From NCBI GenBank assembly GCA_030431255.1, contig JAUIJL010000025.1, positions 62,001-126,000 of the forward strand: a DNA stretch of 64,000 nucleotides, given 5' to 3'. The position numbers and the translations under genes are program-made. Shown here piece by piece: positions 23,671-32,103 of the stretch. Below the pieces are notes generated by a model that saw only the letters and a program-made list of their open reading frames with translations, was not told where the DNA came from and did no database searches. Positions within the stretch are counted from its first letter, which is position 1. Each line of letters begins with the position of its first letter. Source of the stretch: Thermoanaerobaculia bacterium. Lineage in GTDB: Bacteria; Acidobacteriota; Thermoanaerobaculia; Multivoradales; J023.

Positions 23671-26007
23671 ATGCCCATGTCGTTCGCCAGCCCCAATCGA
23701 TCTCACCACGCCTTGGCCACGGACCGTTCCAAACCGACAGGTCGACTCAAAAAGCTGTGGATCTACGCGATCTTGCTCGCCCTGCTCTGCGTGGGCACCG
23801 CTACCGCCCAAACCGGCGATCGAGTCGGTATCAACAAGAATTTCGTCGATCCTCCCACCGCTGAGAAGCGACAGATCCAGCACAATAACTTCTTTTTGTA
23901 CGCCGACTCCGAGGAGGCCCACTCCCACAGCGATGACGACACCTCCATCGGCACGATCCTCGACCTTCAAACCCACGATTACGCCACGAGGCAACGCCCG
24001 GCCGGGCTGACCTACGACGTCTACAGCGGCATCGGCTTCGGTTTGGCCACCAGCATGATGGTGGTCGGCCCTCGGCTCGATGCCGACGGCTATCGACGGG
24101 TGGTGATCATCGACACCCTCGAGGACTACGGCGCGGGTCAAGAGATGGCGAGTCTCTATCTCGACCTCTACAACCAAAAATACCTGGACCGCACCGGTGG
24201 GCCGTCATTGGCTCCCAAGGACAAGCTGCCCCTGGACACGGTGATCTACACCCACAACCACATCGACCACACCGGCGGAGTGCTGGGCTACCTCGACGCC
24301 GCCGACAAAGAGGCGTGCCCCGCCCAGGATCCGAATATCCGCGGCCTCGGTGGCGACTACTTGGCCCGACGTAATTGCGTGGAAATCATCTCCCAGGAAA
24401 AGGTGGTCGACGCGGTGGTCAACACGTCGAGCATGTCGGGTCGTATGATCCAAGCCCGCTCCGCCTACATGTATGGTTTGACCCTCAAAAACGAGCTCTC
24501 TCCGGCGCCACCCATCCTCGCGGAGCCCTACGGCCAAGCCATCACCAACGGTATCGGTCCGTATCTCAGCCGGGGCACGGCGGGTTTTCGCATCCCGTCG
24601 CGCACGTTCGCCGAGGAGATGTGGCTGACCGCCGCCGGCGTGCGCATGCGCATCATCTACGTGCCGAGCGAGACCAACGACGAGCTCGCGGTTTTCGTGC
24701 CGGACGCCCTCAACGGTGCCGACGCGGAAGCTTTGCCGTCGGCCGAGAGCGGCCTGCTCTTCTCCGCCGAGGTCATCCAAGGACCCGCTTTTCCCAACCT
24801 CTACAGTCTGCGCGGCACCCAATACCGCAGCCCCGCCAACTGGTACGCCAGCGTCGACAAGCTACGGGAATTCGACTCCTGGTGCATGGTGCCCAGCCAC
24901 GGTCCGCCGGTTTGCGGTCGAGACAACATTCAGTTGCTCCTGCGCAACTTCCGCGACGCCGTGCAATTCACCCACGATCAAACCCTGCGTTACCTAAATA
25001 AAGGTTATACACCCGATGAGCTGGTGGGGCTGGTGAAAGTACCCGACGAGGTGACCCGCGAGCTGGGCGAGAAATTGGTACCGTGGCCGAATGCCACCCC
25101 GGACAGCCGAGGTCTGGTGCATCCCGAGGATTACCTGCTGCCGTTCTACGGCTCGGTCCCACAGAGCGTGCGCGAGACCTATTTCGGCTACCTCGGATGG
25201 TACGACGGCGATCCCGTCCACCTCTCGCCCACACCACCCCAGGAAGCAGCGGTCCGCATGGCGTCCTTGATCAGCAGCGGCAAATCCTTGGCAGACGCCA
25301 CCCGAGACGCCTTGGACGCCGGTGAATATCAATGGGCCGCCGAGCTGGCGACGATCTCGATCCGAGCGGATCGCAACGATTTGAACGCCCGCAAGCTCAA
25401 ATCCCAGGCCTTCCGCGAGCTCGGCGCCCGAGCGTTGAACCCAAATTGGAGCGATTGGTTCTTCACCTCCGCCGCCGAGCTTTACACCGAGAATATGGAT
25501 CCCAAGGAGTGCTTCCAGCCGTTCTTACCCGTCGGCTTAGTCTCCCCCGTGACCCAAGCCGCGGTGCCCCTCGAAGCGTGGGTCAACAGCTGGACCTGGA
25601 AAGTGAAGGGCGAGCAGAGCAAAAACGAAACCGGCGATGCGGTCTTCGGCTTCTGGTTCGAGCCCACCACCCAAGACTTCGGCGTCACGGGTTATTTGCT
25701 GCGCTTGCGCCACGGCATCGTGGAGGTGACCCAATGGCAAGGCACCCAGGCGGATTTCTTGGCGGAGACCCAATCCGCCGTAGGTATGAGCGAGGCGGCC
25801 CTCGATCAGCTGATCTTCGATCGCGCCCAATGCGTCACCGCACGCAACACCCAACAGAAGACCGGAGCCTGCGAAACCTTCGTCGAGGCCATGAAATCCG
25901 ACGGCATTCAGCTCATGAAGGGAAATTGGTCGACCGTCGAGAGCTTCTTCTCCAACTTCGACGACCTGCCCACCTGCGCGGCGCCGGTGACCGTGCCTAG
26001 GCACTGA
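23671..26007 (+). CDS. Exported alkylsulfatase of the SdsA1 type (metallo-beta-lactamase fold)
   Basis: A 778-residue protein with signal peptide (LWIYAILLALLCVGTATAQ). The metallo-beta-lactamase motif is THNHIDHTGG, matching the alkylsulfatase THxHxDHxGG. Further family features are the NELAVFVPDALNGADAE-type segment, SWCMVPSHGPPVCGRDNIQL and, after residue 500, the dimerisation domain with ALDAGEYQWAAELATISI. The C-terminal roughly 150 residues fit the sterol-carrier-like domain that shields the active site. Members (SdsA1 of Pseudomonas, about 650 residues) hydrolyse primary alkyl sulfates to alcohol and sulfate. This one is longer, with an extra Cys-containing N-terminal insert (about 200-260). 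It sits alone; the 3' end is overlapped antisense only by read-through of a broken gene. Confidence 0.88.
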   Translation: MPMSFASPNRSHHALATDRSKPTGRLKKLWIYAILLALLCVGTATAQTGDRVGINKNFVDPPTAEKRQIQHNNFFLYADSEEAHSHSDDDTSIGTILDLQTHDYATRQRPAGLTYDVYSGIGFGLATSMMVVGPRLDADGYRRVVIIDTLEDYGAGQEMASLYLDLYNQKYLDRTGGPSLAPKDKLPLDTVIYTHNHIDHTGGVLGYLDAADKEACPAQDPNIRGLGGDYLARRNCVEIISQEKVVDAVVNTSSMSGRMIQARSAYMYGLTLKNELSPAPPILAEPYGQAITNGIGPYLSRGTAGFRIPSRTFAEEMWLTAAGVRMRIIYVPSETNDELAVFVPDALNGADAEALPSAESGLLFSAEVIQGPAFPNLYSLRGTQYRSPANWYASVDKLREFDSWCMVPSHGPPVCGRDNIQLLLRNFRDAVQFTHDQTLRYLNKGYTPDELVGLVKVPDEVTRELGEKLVPWPNATPDSRGLVHPEDYLLPFYGSVPQSVRETYFGYLGWYDGDPVHLSPTPPQEAAVRMASLISSGKSLADATRDALDAGEYQWAAELATISIRADRNDLNARKLKSQAFRELGARALNPNWSDWFFTSAAELYTENMDPKECFQPFLPVGLVSPVTQAAVPLEAWVNSWTWKVKGEQSKNETGDAVFGFWFEPTTQDFGVTGYLLRLRHGIVEVTQWQGTQADFLAETQSAVGMSEAALDQLIFDRAQCVTARNTQQKTGACETFVEAMKSDGIQLMKGNWSTVESFFSNFDDLPTCAAPVTVPRH

Positions 26008-26040
26008 TGGATTGCGGGGCCTCGTTCTGAAGAGACCGGA

Positions 26041-26606
26041 TCAGGGGACGGTCCACGTCCAAGCCGTGACGTCTCTCCCGACTCGAAGCCGTCGTCAAAG
26101 ATCGCGTTCAGGTCGACCAAGCTGCCTTCCACCTCGTTATTGCAGCCCGCGCAGTCGTCGGAGCTCCAGGCGACGATAAAGCGGTCATCTCCAGCTGGAG
26201 CCATATCGACGTAATACTGATCACCGGCGGCGATCTCATTGACTTGGAATTCACCGCCGACCGCTTGGCCATCACTGCCGAATCGTCGGCCCTGGATAGC
26301 GAAACCCTCTGCAGGCGATGCGGTCTCACTCTCCCAAACCGCGACGAAACCGTCGCTCGAGGCGGAGATCGTGGGATGCCTTTGCCTGCCGAGGGTAGTG
26401 ATGTTGACCATCAGCTCGTCGGTGCGCGGGCTGCCATCGGAGTGAAAGACCCTGAAGACCACCGCGTCGTCGCTGCCGTCGATGAGCTGGCTCTGCCACA
26501 CCAGCGCGAAGCTGCCGCTACTTGGTAGGTTGGAATCGGTTCCAACCTCAGCTCCGCCTGCTCCGCCTCCTGGGGCTTTCACCTGCTGAATCGACACCGA
26601 CTTCAA
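26041..26606 (-). pseudogene. Remnant of a secreted repeat protein with a DGFESG tail
   Basis: The frame begins at a TTG without signal peptide or ribosome binding site and encodes two to three beta-strand repeats (FALVWQSQLIDGSDD, DGFVAVWESETAS, DRFIVAWSSDDCAG). Then comes NAIFDDGFESGETS. Here the frame runs on into unrelated sequence antisense to the alkylsulfatase. Removing two bases at about 26060 restores ETSAWTWTVP and a stop at 26041-26043, a normal end for this tail motif. So it is both 5'-truncated and frameshifted. Its 5' end overlaps the ArsR operator by three bases. Confidence 0.7.
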
Positions 26607-26631
26607 TAGTTAGGCATTGAACTAACTATTG
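26604..26631 (+). promoter_or_regulatory. Palindromic operator of the ArsR-family regulator
   Basis: CAATAGTTAG (26604-26613) and CTAACTATTG (26622-26631) form a perfect 10-bp inverted repeat with an 8-nt spacer, 20 bp before the arsR-like start. Size and place fit the imperfect 12-2-12 type sites of ArsR repressors, so autoregulation is likely. Confidence 0.8.
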
Positions 26632-26651
26632 AAAACCGCCATACTTCTCTC

Positions 26652-26984
26652 ATGGAAGCCGTCGCCACACTCGACTCGGTATTTCAGGCCTTGGCCAACC
26701 CGACCCGCCGCGCGGTCGTCGAGCGATTGAAGCACGGGCCCACCACTGTCAGCGTGCTCGCCGAGCCTTTCGACATGGCATTGCCGTCGTTCCTTCAGCA
26801 CCTGCGAATGCTTGAAAACAACGGTCTGGTGGAATCGCGCAAGAAAGGTCGCGTGCGCACCGTGCGCCTGATGCCCGACCGGCTCGAGCACGCAGCTCGG
26901 TGGCTGGCCGACCAACAGCAAATCTCGGAAACGCGCCTGGATCAGCTCGACGAGCTGCTGGAAACCTTGGAGGAAAACGCATGA
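26652..26984 (+). CDS. ArsR-family transcriptional regulator
   Basis: A 110-residue winged-helix protein: LDSVFQALANPTRRAVVERL, then the recognition region TTVSVLAEPFDMALPSFLQH LRMLENNGLV. It lacks the CVC metal-binding motif of metal-sensing members and belongs to the type found with SRPBCC/AHSA1 proteins. It overlaps the AHSA1 gene by ATGA and is preceded by a palindromic operator, so it most likely represses its own operon. The ligand is unknown. Confidence 0.9.
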   Translation: MEAVATLDSVFQALANPTRRAVVERLKHGPTTVSVLAEPFDMALPSFLQHLRMLENNGLVESRKKGRVRTVRLMPDRLEHAARWLADQQQISETRLDQLDELLETLEENA

Positions 26985-27469
26985 GCAACGGATTGGAATT
27001 TACCGTCGACCCCGCGCTCGACCTCGTGCTCGAACGGGTGGTCGACGCCCGACTTGAGCTCGTCTGGCAAGCATGGACACGCCCAGAGCTGATCAAACGC
27101 TGGTTCACTCCCGCCCCGTGGAAAACCGTCGATTGCAGCATCGACCTGCGCCCCGGCGGTGTGTTCAGCACCACCATGTGCTCTCCCGAGGGCGAGGTGC
27201 AACCGGCGAGCGCCGGCTGCTACCTGGAAATCGTCGAACACCGGCGCTTGGTGTGGACCGACGCTCTCCTTCCCGGCTATCGACCGGCCGGCAGCTCTTT
27301 CATGACCGCGGCGATCTTGCTCGAGCCGAAAGGTAGCGGGACCCTCTACAAGGCGATCTGCATGCATTCCGATCCGGAATCCCGCAAGCAACACGAAGAT
27401 ATGGGCTTCCACATGGGATGGGGCAAAGCCCTCGACCAGCTGGTGGAGCTGACCAGAGAGCTCGGCTGA
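26981..27469 (+). CDS. SRPBCC (AHSA1/START-like) protein
   Basis: Start at 26981, coupled to the ArsR gene and preceded by GGAGGA. The 162-residue product shows the family pattern: LVLERVVDARLELVWQAWTR PELIKRWF, DCSIDLRPGGVFSTTM, and a final helix GFHMGWGKALDQLVELTREL. The fold has a hydrophobic cavity for small ligands; with the regulator it forms a common two-gene unit of unknown physiological role. A terminator follows at 27532-27556. Confidence 0.9.
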   Translation: MSNGLEFTVDPALDLVLERVVDARLELVWQAWTRPELIKRWFTPAPWKTVDCSIDLRPGGVFSTTMCSPEGEVQPASAGCYLEIVEHRRLVWTDALLPGYRPAGSSFMTAAILLEPKGSGTLYKAICMHSDPESRKQHEDMGFHMGWGKALDQLVELTRELG

Positions 27470-27531
27470 GCCTTACGGCAAGGTCCATCGACAAAAGCGG
27501 AAGCAGGAGCGTGGGCTCACTGATGGGGCGC

Positions 27532-27556
27532 GGGCACGAAGCCGTGCCCTATTTTA
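27532..27556 (+). terminator. Terminator of the ArsR/AHSA1 operon
   Basis: GGGCACG (27532-27538) and CGTGCCC (27543-27549) around AAGC, followed by TATTTTAT. Confidence 0.7.
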
Positions 27557-27624
27557 TGGCCAAACCGTCCGCCGACCGCTCAGCTGAAGCGGCTTCGACG
27601 CGAGCCCGCTCCCTTGGAAACCGC

Positions 27625-28065
27625 TCAGTCGCTCTCGACCTCGTCATCGGCTTCAATCAGCTCCATCCTTCCCAAGGGAGCGATCTCCAAAGCATCCTCC
27701 GAATCCTTCGAGACGATGTCGAGGCACGGACCGTAGGACGAAAGGCTCATGGTCTCCAGCCAGGTGTCGAAGCTCTGGCCGAAGGTAATCTCCGAAGTGT
27801 CGAAGGTACCCTCCGATAGATCGGCAGCAGGCTGCGCGTTAGAGGTGCAGCTCCAATACTTGGCGCAGGTCATGTAACAGGGATTCGGATAGGCGGGACA
27901 GCTGCCGTCACCCTGGTAGTAAGTGCACCTGGCAGTGGGCGAGGTCCCGTAACAGCTGTTCCGACAGTTGGGAAAGATGGCATCGGCCGGACCAGCGAGG
28001 GCCAGGACTCCGGCCACGGCGAGCGGCGCGATCCAAAGTGCGGCGAATCGGTTAGAAAACTTCAT
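27625..28065 (-). CDS. Small secreted Cys-rich protein
   Basis: A 146-residue protein with a clear signal peptide (LWIAPLAVAGVLALAGPADA) and GAGGA before the ATG. The first half of the mature protein has eight Cys in 50 residues (NCRNSCYG, CTYYQGDGSCPAYPNPCYMTC, YWSCTS), suggesting a small disulfide-bonded domain. The acidic tail ends in EADDEVESD. No family recognised. Monocistronic. Confidence 0.78.
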   Translation of the reverse strand: MKFSNRFAALWIAPLAVAGVLALAGPADAIFPNCRNSCYGTSPTARCTYYQGDGSCPAYPNPCYMTCAKYWSCTSNAQPAADLSEGTFDTSEITFGQSFDTWLETMSLSSYGPCLDIVSKDSEDALEIAPLGRMELIEADDEVESD

Positions 28066-28317
28066 GACCCAATCCTCACGAGAGTTGGCTCCCCAGGGAG
28101 CCGTGGTAGTCGATCACCAGGGCACGGAACGATCACCGACGGGATCCACCGGCGGCTCGAGCACGGCCCTGGAGTTGAGTCTTGGATCGTAGGAGAGAAG
28201 TCAAAAGAAGTCAAAGACCTTGTCAATCAATCCCATCTTAGCTAAATCGCTTGTCGCGCAATCTACTCAAGACAGCAGCCGATCAACACCCACTCTCACG
28301 GGCACGTCGGCCTGAAT

Positions 28318-29124
28318 TCAGAATTCGACCTCCAACAACCTGTGCTTGCTGACGAATCCGGCGCGGGCGATGGCCTTTTGGGCGGCGATGTTGTCGACCG
28401 TGGTGGAGCAGATTGGGGTGAGCTCGCGTGGGTAGCAGCTTTTCTTGAGCACGGTCAGCACATGGCCGGCCACTCCTCGACCCCGGTGGTCCTTCATCGT
28501 GATGACGCCTAGGTCGGCATAGGGTTCTTGGCTGTCGCTGACCCGTATCTCGCCCGTTCCTAGTATCTGGTCGTCCAGGCAGAGGGCGAAGAGCTCTCGA
28601 CGACGGATCAGGCGATCGAGGTAGCCGCGGAGCCAATCCCCGAGCTCTTGGCCCAGGGCTTCTTCTTGCAGGCGGGCGATATCTTCCAGCTCTGCCAGCT
28701 CTATGGGACGAAGGATCGAGCTCTCGGCGTCGGCAAATGAATCGGAGGTGTCGGTGCTTTTGGCGTGGTCTGCGTAGAGCAACGTCTGCGCTCGCAGGCT
28801 TTTTTGGTGGTCTAAGGAAAAGGCCAGGAAGAGTGGGTCACCGGTGCCGACCACCGCGCCTTGGACTTCGTCCAGGGCCACGATCCGAGCGAAGATCCCG
28901 GCTGCCCTGGGCTCAATCTCGGGCTCGACGAAGAATTGCAGCAGGCGGCCTTGGTCGTTGAAGCAGAAATAGCCCGCTCGCTGACCCTCGAATCGGATCT
29001 CCCGATGCTCGGCTTGCTCAGCGAAGGCTTCCCACATGCCGTCTAGGGGCACGATCAAGGCGTCGAGGTAGGACCGCCGCATATCGGCGAGGGCTTCTAA
29101 AGATTGGGGATGTATTTCGATCAT
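28318..29124 (-). CDS. GNAT-family N-acetyltransferase
   Basis: A 268-residue protein. The C-terminal 120 residues show the GNAT core: FALCLDDQILGTGEIRVSD, then the acetyl-CoA binding loop DLGVITMKDHRGRGVAGHVL (R/Q-x-x-G-x-G/A pattern) and DNIAAQKAIARAGFVSKHRL. The N-terminal half looks like a second, degenerate GNAT-like domain with YFCFNDQGRLLQFFVEP. The acceptor is unknown. The preceding 250 bp (28066-28317) hold nothing I recognise. Confidence 0.8.
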   Translation of the reverse strand: MIEIHPQSLEALADMRRSYLDALIVPLDGMWEAFAEQAEHREIRFEGQRAGYFCFNDQGRLLQFFVEPEIEPRAAGIFARIVALDEVQGAVVGTGDPLFLAFSLDHQKSLRAQTLLYADHAKSTDTSDSFADAESSILRPIELAELEDIARLQEEALGQELGDWLRGYLDRLIRRRELFALCLDDQILGTGEIRVSDSQEPYADLGVITMKDHRGRGVAGHVLTVLKKSCYPRELTPICSTTVDNIAAQKAIARAGFVSKHRLLEVEF

Positions 29125-29176
29125 GGGCGGGCGAGCTTATCAGGCTCGGCCTGACCCGGACGGCTTGTTACGCAAG

Positions 29177-29203
29177 ACGCAAGAAAGCCGGGCAAGCCCG
29201 GCT
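29177..29203 (-). terminator. Terminator of the Gly/Asp-rich protein gene
   Basis: AGCCGGGC (29186-29193) and GCCCGGCT (29196-29203) form an 8-bp stem; read on the minus strand it is followed by TTTCTTGCG. Confidence 0.75.
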
Positions 29204-29237
29204 CTTCGAGACGAATGGAGATGGTCAGTTGGCTAGA

Positions 29238-29594
29238 TCAGCCTTCGCCCCAGCCGCCGTCGCCCACGCCGCCACCGTCACCCTCGCCGCCGCCGTCACC
29301 CTCGCCGCCGCCGTCACCACCGCCATCACCAGGGCCGCATTCCACGCAGCCATCACCGCCGTCACCGCCGCCGTCGTTTTCGTCGCCGGGCCCCTCACAA
29401 CTACCGAGGGTATCGCCGTGATTCAAGTGAGCGGGCACGGCGGGAGCACCGACGATGATGACGTGGGCGTTGCCGGGGTTGCCCGGGGGAACGTGGCAGA
29501 TCGCAACCTTCTCTTGCCCACCGGCAAACGTGGCGGGTACGAAGAGAGCGGAGAGGAGAAGGAGGATGAAGAGGCTGGAAAGGAAGCGGTTCAT
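29238..29594 (-). CDS. Secreted protein with ICHVPPGN motif and acidic Gly-rich tail
   Basis: A 118-residue protein with signal peptide (LFILLLLSALFVPATFAGG). The short mature domain VAICHVPPGNPGNAHVIIVG, AVPAHLNHGDTLGSC is a small conserved extracellular motif with His, Cys and Asp residues that I have seen in secreted proteins of several phyla, function unknown. The tail is low-complexity Gly/Asp/Glu (GDGGGEGD repeats, 12-18 nt at DNA level), which could bind Ca2+ or serve as a spacer. Confidence 0.78.
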   Translation of the reverse strand: MNRFLSSLFILLLLSALFVPATFAGGQEKVAICHVPPGNPGNAHVIIVGAPAVPAHLNHGDTLGSCEGPGDENDGGGDGGDGCVECGPGDGGGDGGGEGDGGGEGDGGGVGDGGWGEG

Positions 29595-30151
29595 GATGAA
29601 TTCCTTTACGAAGAGGTTAAGTCAGGGTCCGACGAGAGAGGGCTCGAAACAGTTATCGGGTCCAGTTGTTTCGCTCCATGGACAAATAGTAGAGAGCATA
29701 GATAACAGTCAACATTACGTGAAAGAAGACTTTTCGAACCATCGTTCAAAACAGCTATCGAAGCTCATTCCTTTACTGCCCAACTTCTGTCTTCAAACAC
29801 TTTGTGGAAGGCAACCTTATTCGAACGACGGGTCGGAAGGTAAACGGCATTGGCTCGGCGGGGGCGGCGAGCCGACCGCCCCGCCACGAGCTCAGCACCG
29901 GATCCACAAACGGCTCGGCGTGATCGACTAATTTCTTGAAGCCCATCAGGCATCGGATAGGCCACGATCCTCCCTTGATTGGCCATTAAGCTTTCGAAAG
30001 AGCAGTCTAGGAAGTCCTTTTCTATCAGCTGTTTAGCAATAGCTCTTCGGCTATATCGCGACCGCCGGCCAGCCGCTCTATTGGGTATCTGTTGTCCGTG
30101 TTGAGCGCCGATTCGGCGTTACTTCCATTCCTCGACTCAAGGAGTCATGCT
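29595..30151 (+). other. Long intergenic region before the M4 peptidase gene
   Basis: No convincing gene or RNA recognised. It is less GC-rich than its surroundings in parts (29640-29830, 29980-30060) and should carry the divergent promoters for the genes at 29594 (minus) and 30152 (plus), but I could not pick convincing -35/-10 boxes. Confidence 0.4.
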
Positions 30152-31795
30152 GTGAAGAAATTATCCACTCTCTTACTCGCTGCCGCCCTCGTCCCGACCA
30201 TGGCACTGGCCGCCGGGCACAACAAATCCGCCGCAGACTTGCCCACCTTCGTCAAAAGCGACAACTTCGGATTCATCCACGCTTCCACCGCCAAAGCCGA
30301 TCGTGAGCAGGTCGGATTGTCGGCGGTGAATTTCCTGGAAGACCTCGTCACGCGGGGCGACTTCCAAGCCATGGGCGGCGAGTCGTTCGAGGTGCGCAAG
30401 GTCTCCTACGACGACCTCGGCCAAGTGCACGTCCGCACCCGTCAGCTGATCCACGGTCTCGAGGTGGTCAACGCCGATCTCATCGTGCACGCGGACGCGG
30501 CCTCGGGTCGCGTGGAGGCGGTCAACGGCCTTTTCGCGCCGAATCGAGACCTCGCGCTGATGCCGATGGCCAAGACCGCGCCGCCGCGTCACGCGTTCGA
30601 GCTGCAACGCCTTGGGCTCTCCGGTGACACGGTGGGCTTCCCGAGCCTGAAGTACTTCTTCGACACCCAATCCGGCCGCACCCATCTGGTGTGGGAGATC
30701 CGCCTCATCGGTGATGAGAACGGCATGCCCTTCGACAATTTCGTCTACGTCGACGCCGCTGACCGTTCCGTGGTGGGCGTGTCACCGCAATTCCACACCG
30801 CCAAGGTGTGGCGGACCTACGACGCCGAAAACAACTCCTATACCTCGTCGTTCATGCCCGGCACACTCCTCTGTTCCGGCAGCCAAAACTGTGGCGACAG
30901 CGCCGCCCAAGCAGCCCACGACGGCGCGTCCGACGTGTACGACTACTACTTCAACACCTTCGGCCGCGACAGCCTGAACGACGCCGGCATGGCGATGATC
31001 TCCAGCGTGCATGTGCTCAGCAATTGGAACAACGCGGCTTGGTACAACAACCAGATGATCTACGGCGATGGCGACGGCTCGACCTTCAGCAACCTCGCCC
31101 TCGGCTTCGACGTCATCGGTCACGAGCTGACCCACGGCGTGACCGATTTCGAGTCCGACCTGGTGTACGCCAACGAGTCGGGAGCGCTCAACGAAGCTTG
31201 GTCCGATATTTTCGGCGCGGCGGCCGAGGCCTACCGCGACGGCAACATCAACAGCGGCACCTGGCTGATCGGCGAGGACGTCTACACGCCGGGCACCAAC
31301 GGTGATGCCCTGCGCTACATGGACGATCCGACCCTCGACGGCTATTCCACCGATTACTACCCAGAGCGCCTCTACGCCGGCCGTTGCCGCCCGACCAACA
31401 GCAACGACCAATGCGGCGTGCACGGCAACTCGGGCATCGCCAACCTGGCCTTCTACCTGCTGGTCGAGGGCGGCAGCCATCCGCGGGGCAAAACCAGCGA
31501 GGTGGTGACCGGCGTCGGCATCTCCACCGCCGAGCAAGTGTTCTACCGGGCGCAAACCACTTACCTCACCAGCGGCTCGGAATTCAGCGACGCGCGCGCC
31601 GCCACCGAGCAAGCGGCTGCCGATCTCTTCGGCCAATCCGTGGTGGACTCCGTGGGCTCCGCTTGGTGCGCCGTGGGTGTGGGCTCGTGCGGTGGCACCG
31701 GCAGCTGCTCGGCAGTAGGCGCCTCGTGCTCCGCCGACAGCGATTGCTGCTCGGGCTCGTGCAAAGGACGTCCGGGCAATCAGACCTGTAAGTGA
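30152..31795 (+). CDS. Secreted M4 (thermolysin-like) metallopeptidase
   Basis: Start chosen as GTG at 30152, 7 nt after AAGGAG and directly before a signal peptide (KKLSTLLLAAALVPTMALAA). The 547-residue precursor has an FTP/PepSY propeptide (VRKVSYDDLGQVHVRTRQLI HGLEVVNADL), then the catalytic domain with HELTH in DVIGHELTHGVTDFES and the third zinc ligand in NESGALNEAWSDIFG. The downstream active-site His is in CGVHGNSGIANLAFYLL. The last 30 residues (SCSAVGASCSADSDCCSGSC) form a small Cys-rich module not typical of thermolysin. It is an extracellular protease with its own terminator. Confidence 0.93.
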   Translation: MKKLSTLLLAAALVPTMALAAGHNKSAADLPTFVKSDNFGFIHASTAKADREQVGLSAVNFLEDLVTRGDFQAMGGESFEVRKVSYDDLGQVHVRTRQLIHGLEVVNADLIVHADAASGRVEAVNGLFAPNRDLALMPMAKTAPPRHAFELQRLGLSGDTVGFPSLKYFFDTQSGRTHLVWEIRLIGDENGMPFDNFVYVDAADRSVVGVSPQFHTAKVWRTYDAENNSYTSSFMPGTLLCSGSQNCGDSAAQAAHDGASDVYDYYFNTFGRDSLNDAGMAMISSVHVLSNWNNAAWYNNQMIYGDGDGSTFSNLALGFDVIGHELTHGVTDFESDLVYANESGALNEAWSDIFGAAAEAYRDGNINSGTWLIGEDVYTPGTNGDALRYMDDPTLDGYSTDYYPERLYAGRCRPTNSNDQCGVHGNSGIANLAFYLLVEGGSHPRGKTSEVVTGVGISTAEQVFYRAQTTYLTSGSEFSDARAATEQAAADLFGQSVVDSVGSAWCAVGVGSCGGTGSCSAVGASCSADSDCCSGSCKGRPGNQTCK

Positions 31796-31828
31796 GACCT
31801 GCGAGAGACTGAGTCGTTCCGACTCGAA

Positions 31829-31855
31829 AAGGCCCTGCTTCGGCAGGGCCTTCTT
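31829..31855 (+). terminator. Intrinsic terminator after the M4 peptidase
   Basis: AAGGCCCTGC (31829-31838) and GCAGGGCCTT (31843-31852) around a TTCG tetraloop, followed by CTTT. Confidence 0.92.
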
Positions 31856-31899
31856 TGGATGAGGCCGTTTACAAGACCTCCTTACAAGCGGGCCCCCTT

Positions 31900-32103
31900 T
31901 CAAGACACTACGCTTCTCCTAGCCAGCTCGAACGCCCCGCAAATGCCTGCGAGATCCCCCAGCCCGGGGGGCACGAGATACGACTCTGCTGGTTTCGGGA
32001 TCGGTGGTCCCGATCCGCTCGCGCGCTCGGAGGTCGTCCGGCCTGGTTCCACCGCGCAGATCCATTTGGTGCCGCCGGCTTCGATACCGCCATAGAGGGT
32101 CAT
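31900..32103 (-). pseudogene. Internally deleted, frameshifted ROK kinase copy (mini-ROK)
   Basis: The 67-codon frame contains the first 18 residues of the ROK kinase at 36177-37070 (MTLYGGIEAGGTKWICAV) and its last 28 or so (AESYLV, GICGAFELARR). The piece between is the start-proximal sequence read in a shifted frame after a one-base loss (GGTTCCAC against GGTTCCCAC). About 690 bp of the middle, including the sugar and zinc sites, is gone. Its ATG overlaps the stop of the kinase-TPR gene (ATGA). It cannot be an active kinase. Confidence 0.85.

Noticed and set aside
30782-31903. Long open frame (373 codons) antisense to the M4 peptidase
   Set aside because: It covers the HELTH-bearing peptidase, has Val/Ala/Gly-rich composition typical of antisense frames in GC-rich genes, and shows no motif or initiation site.
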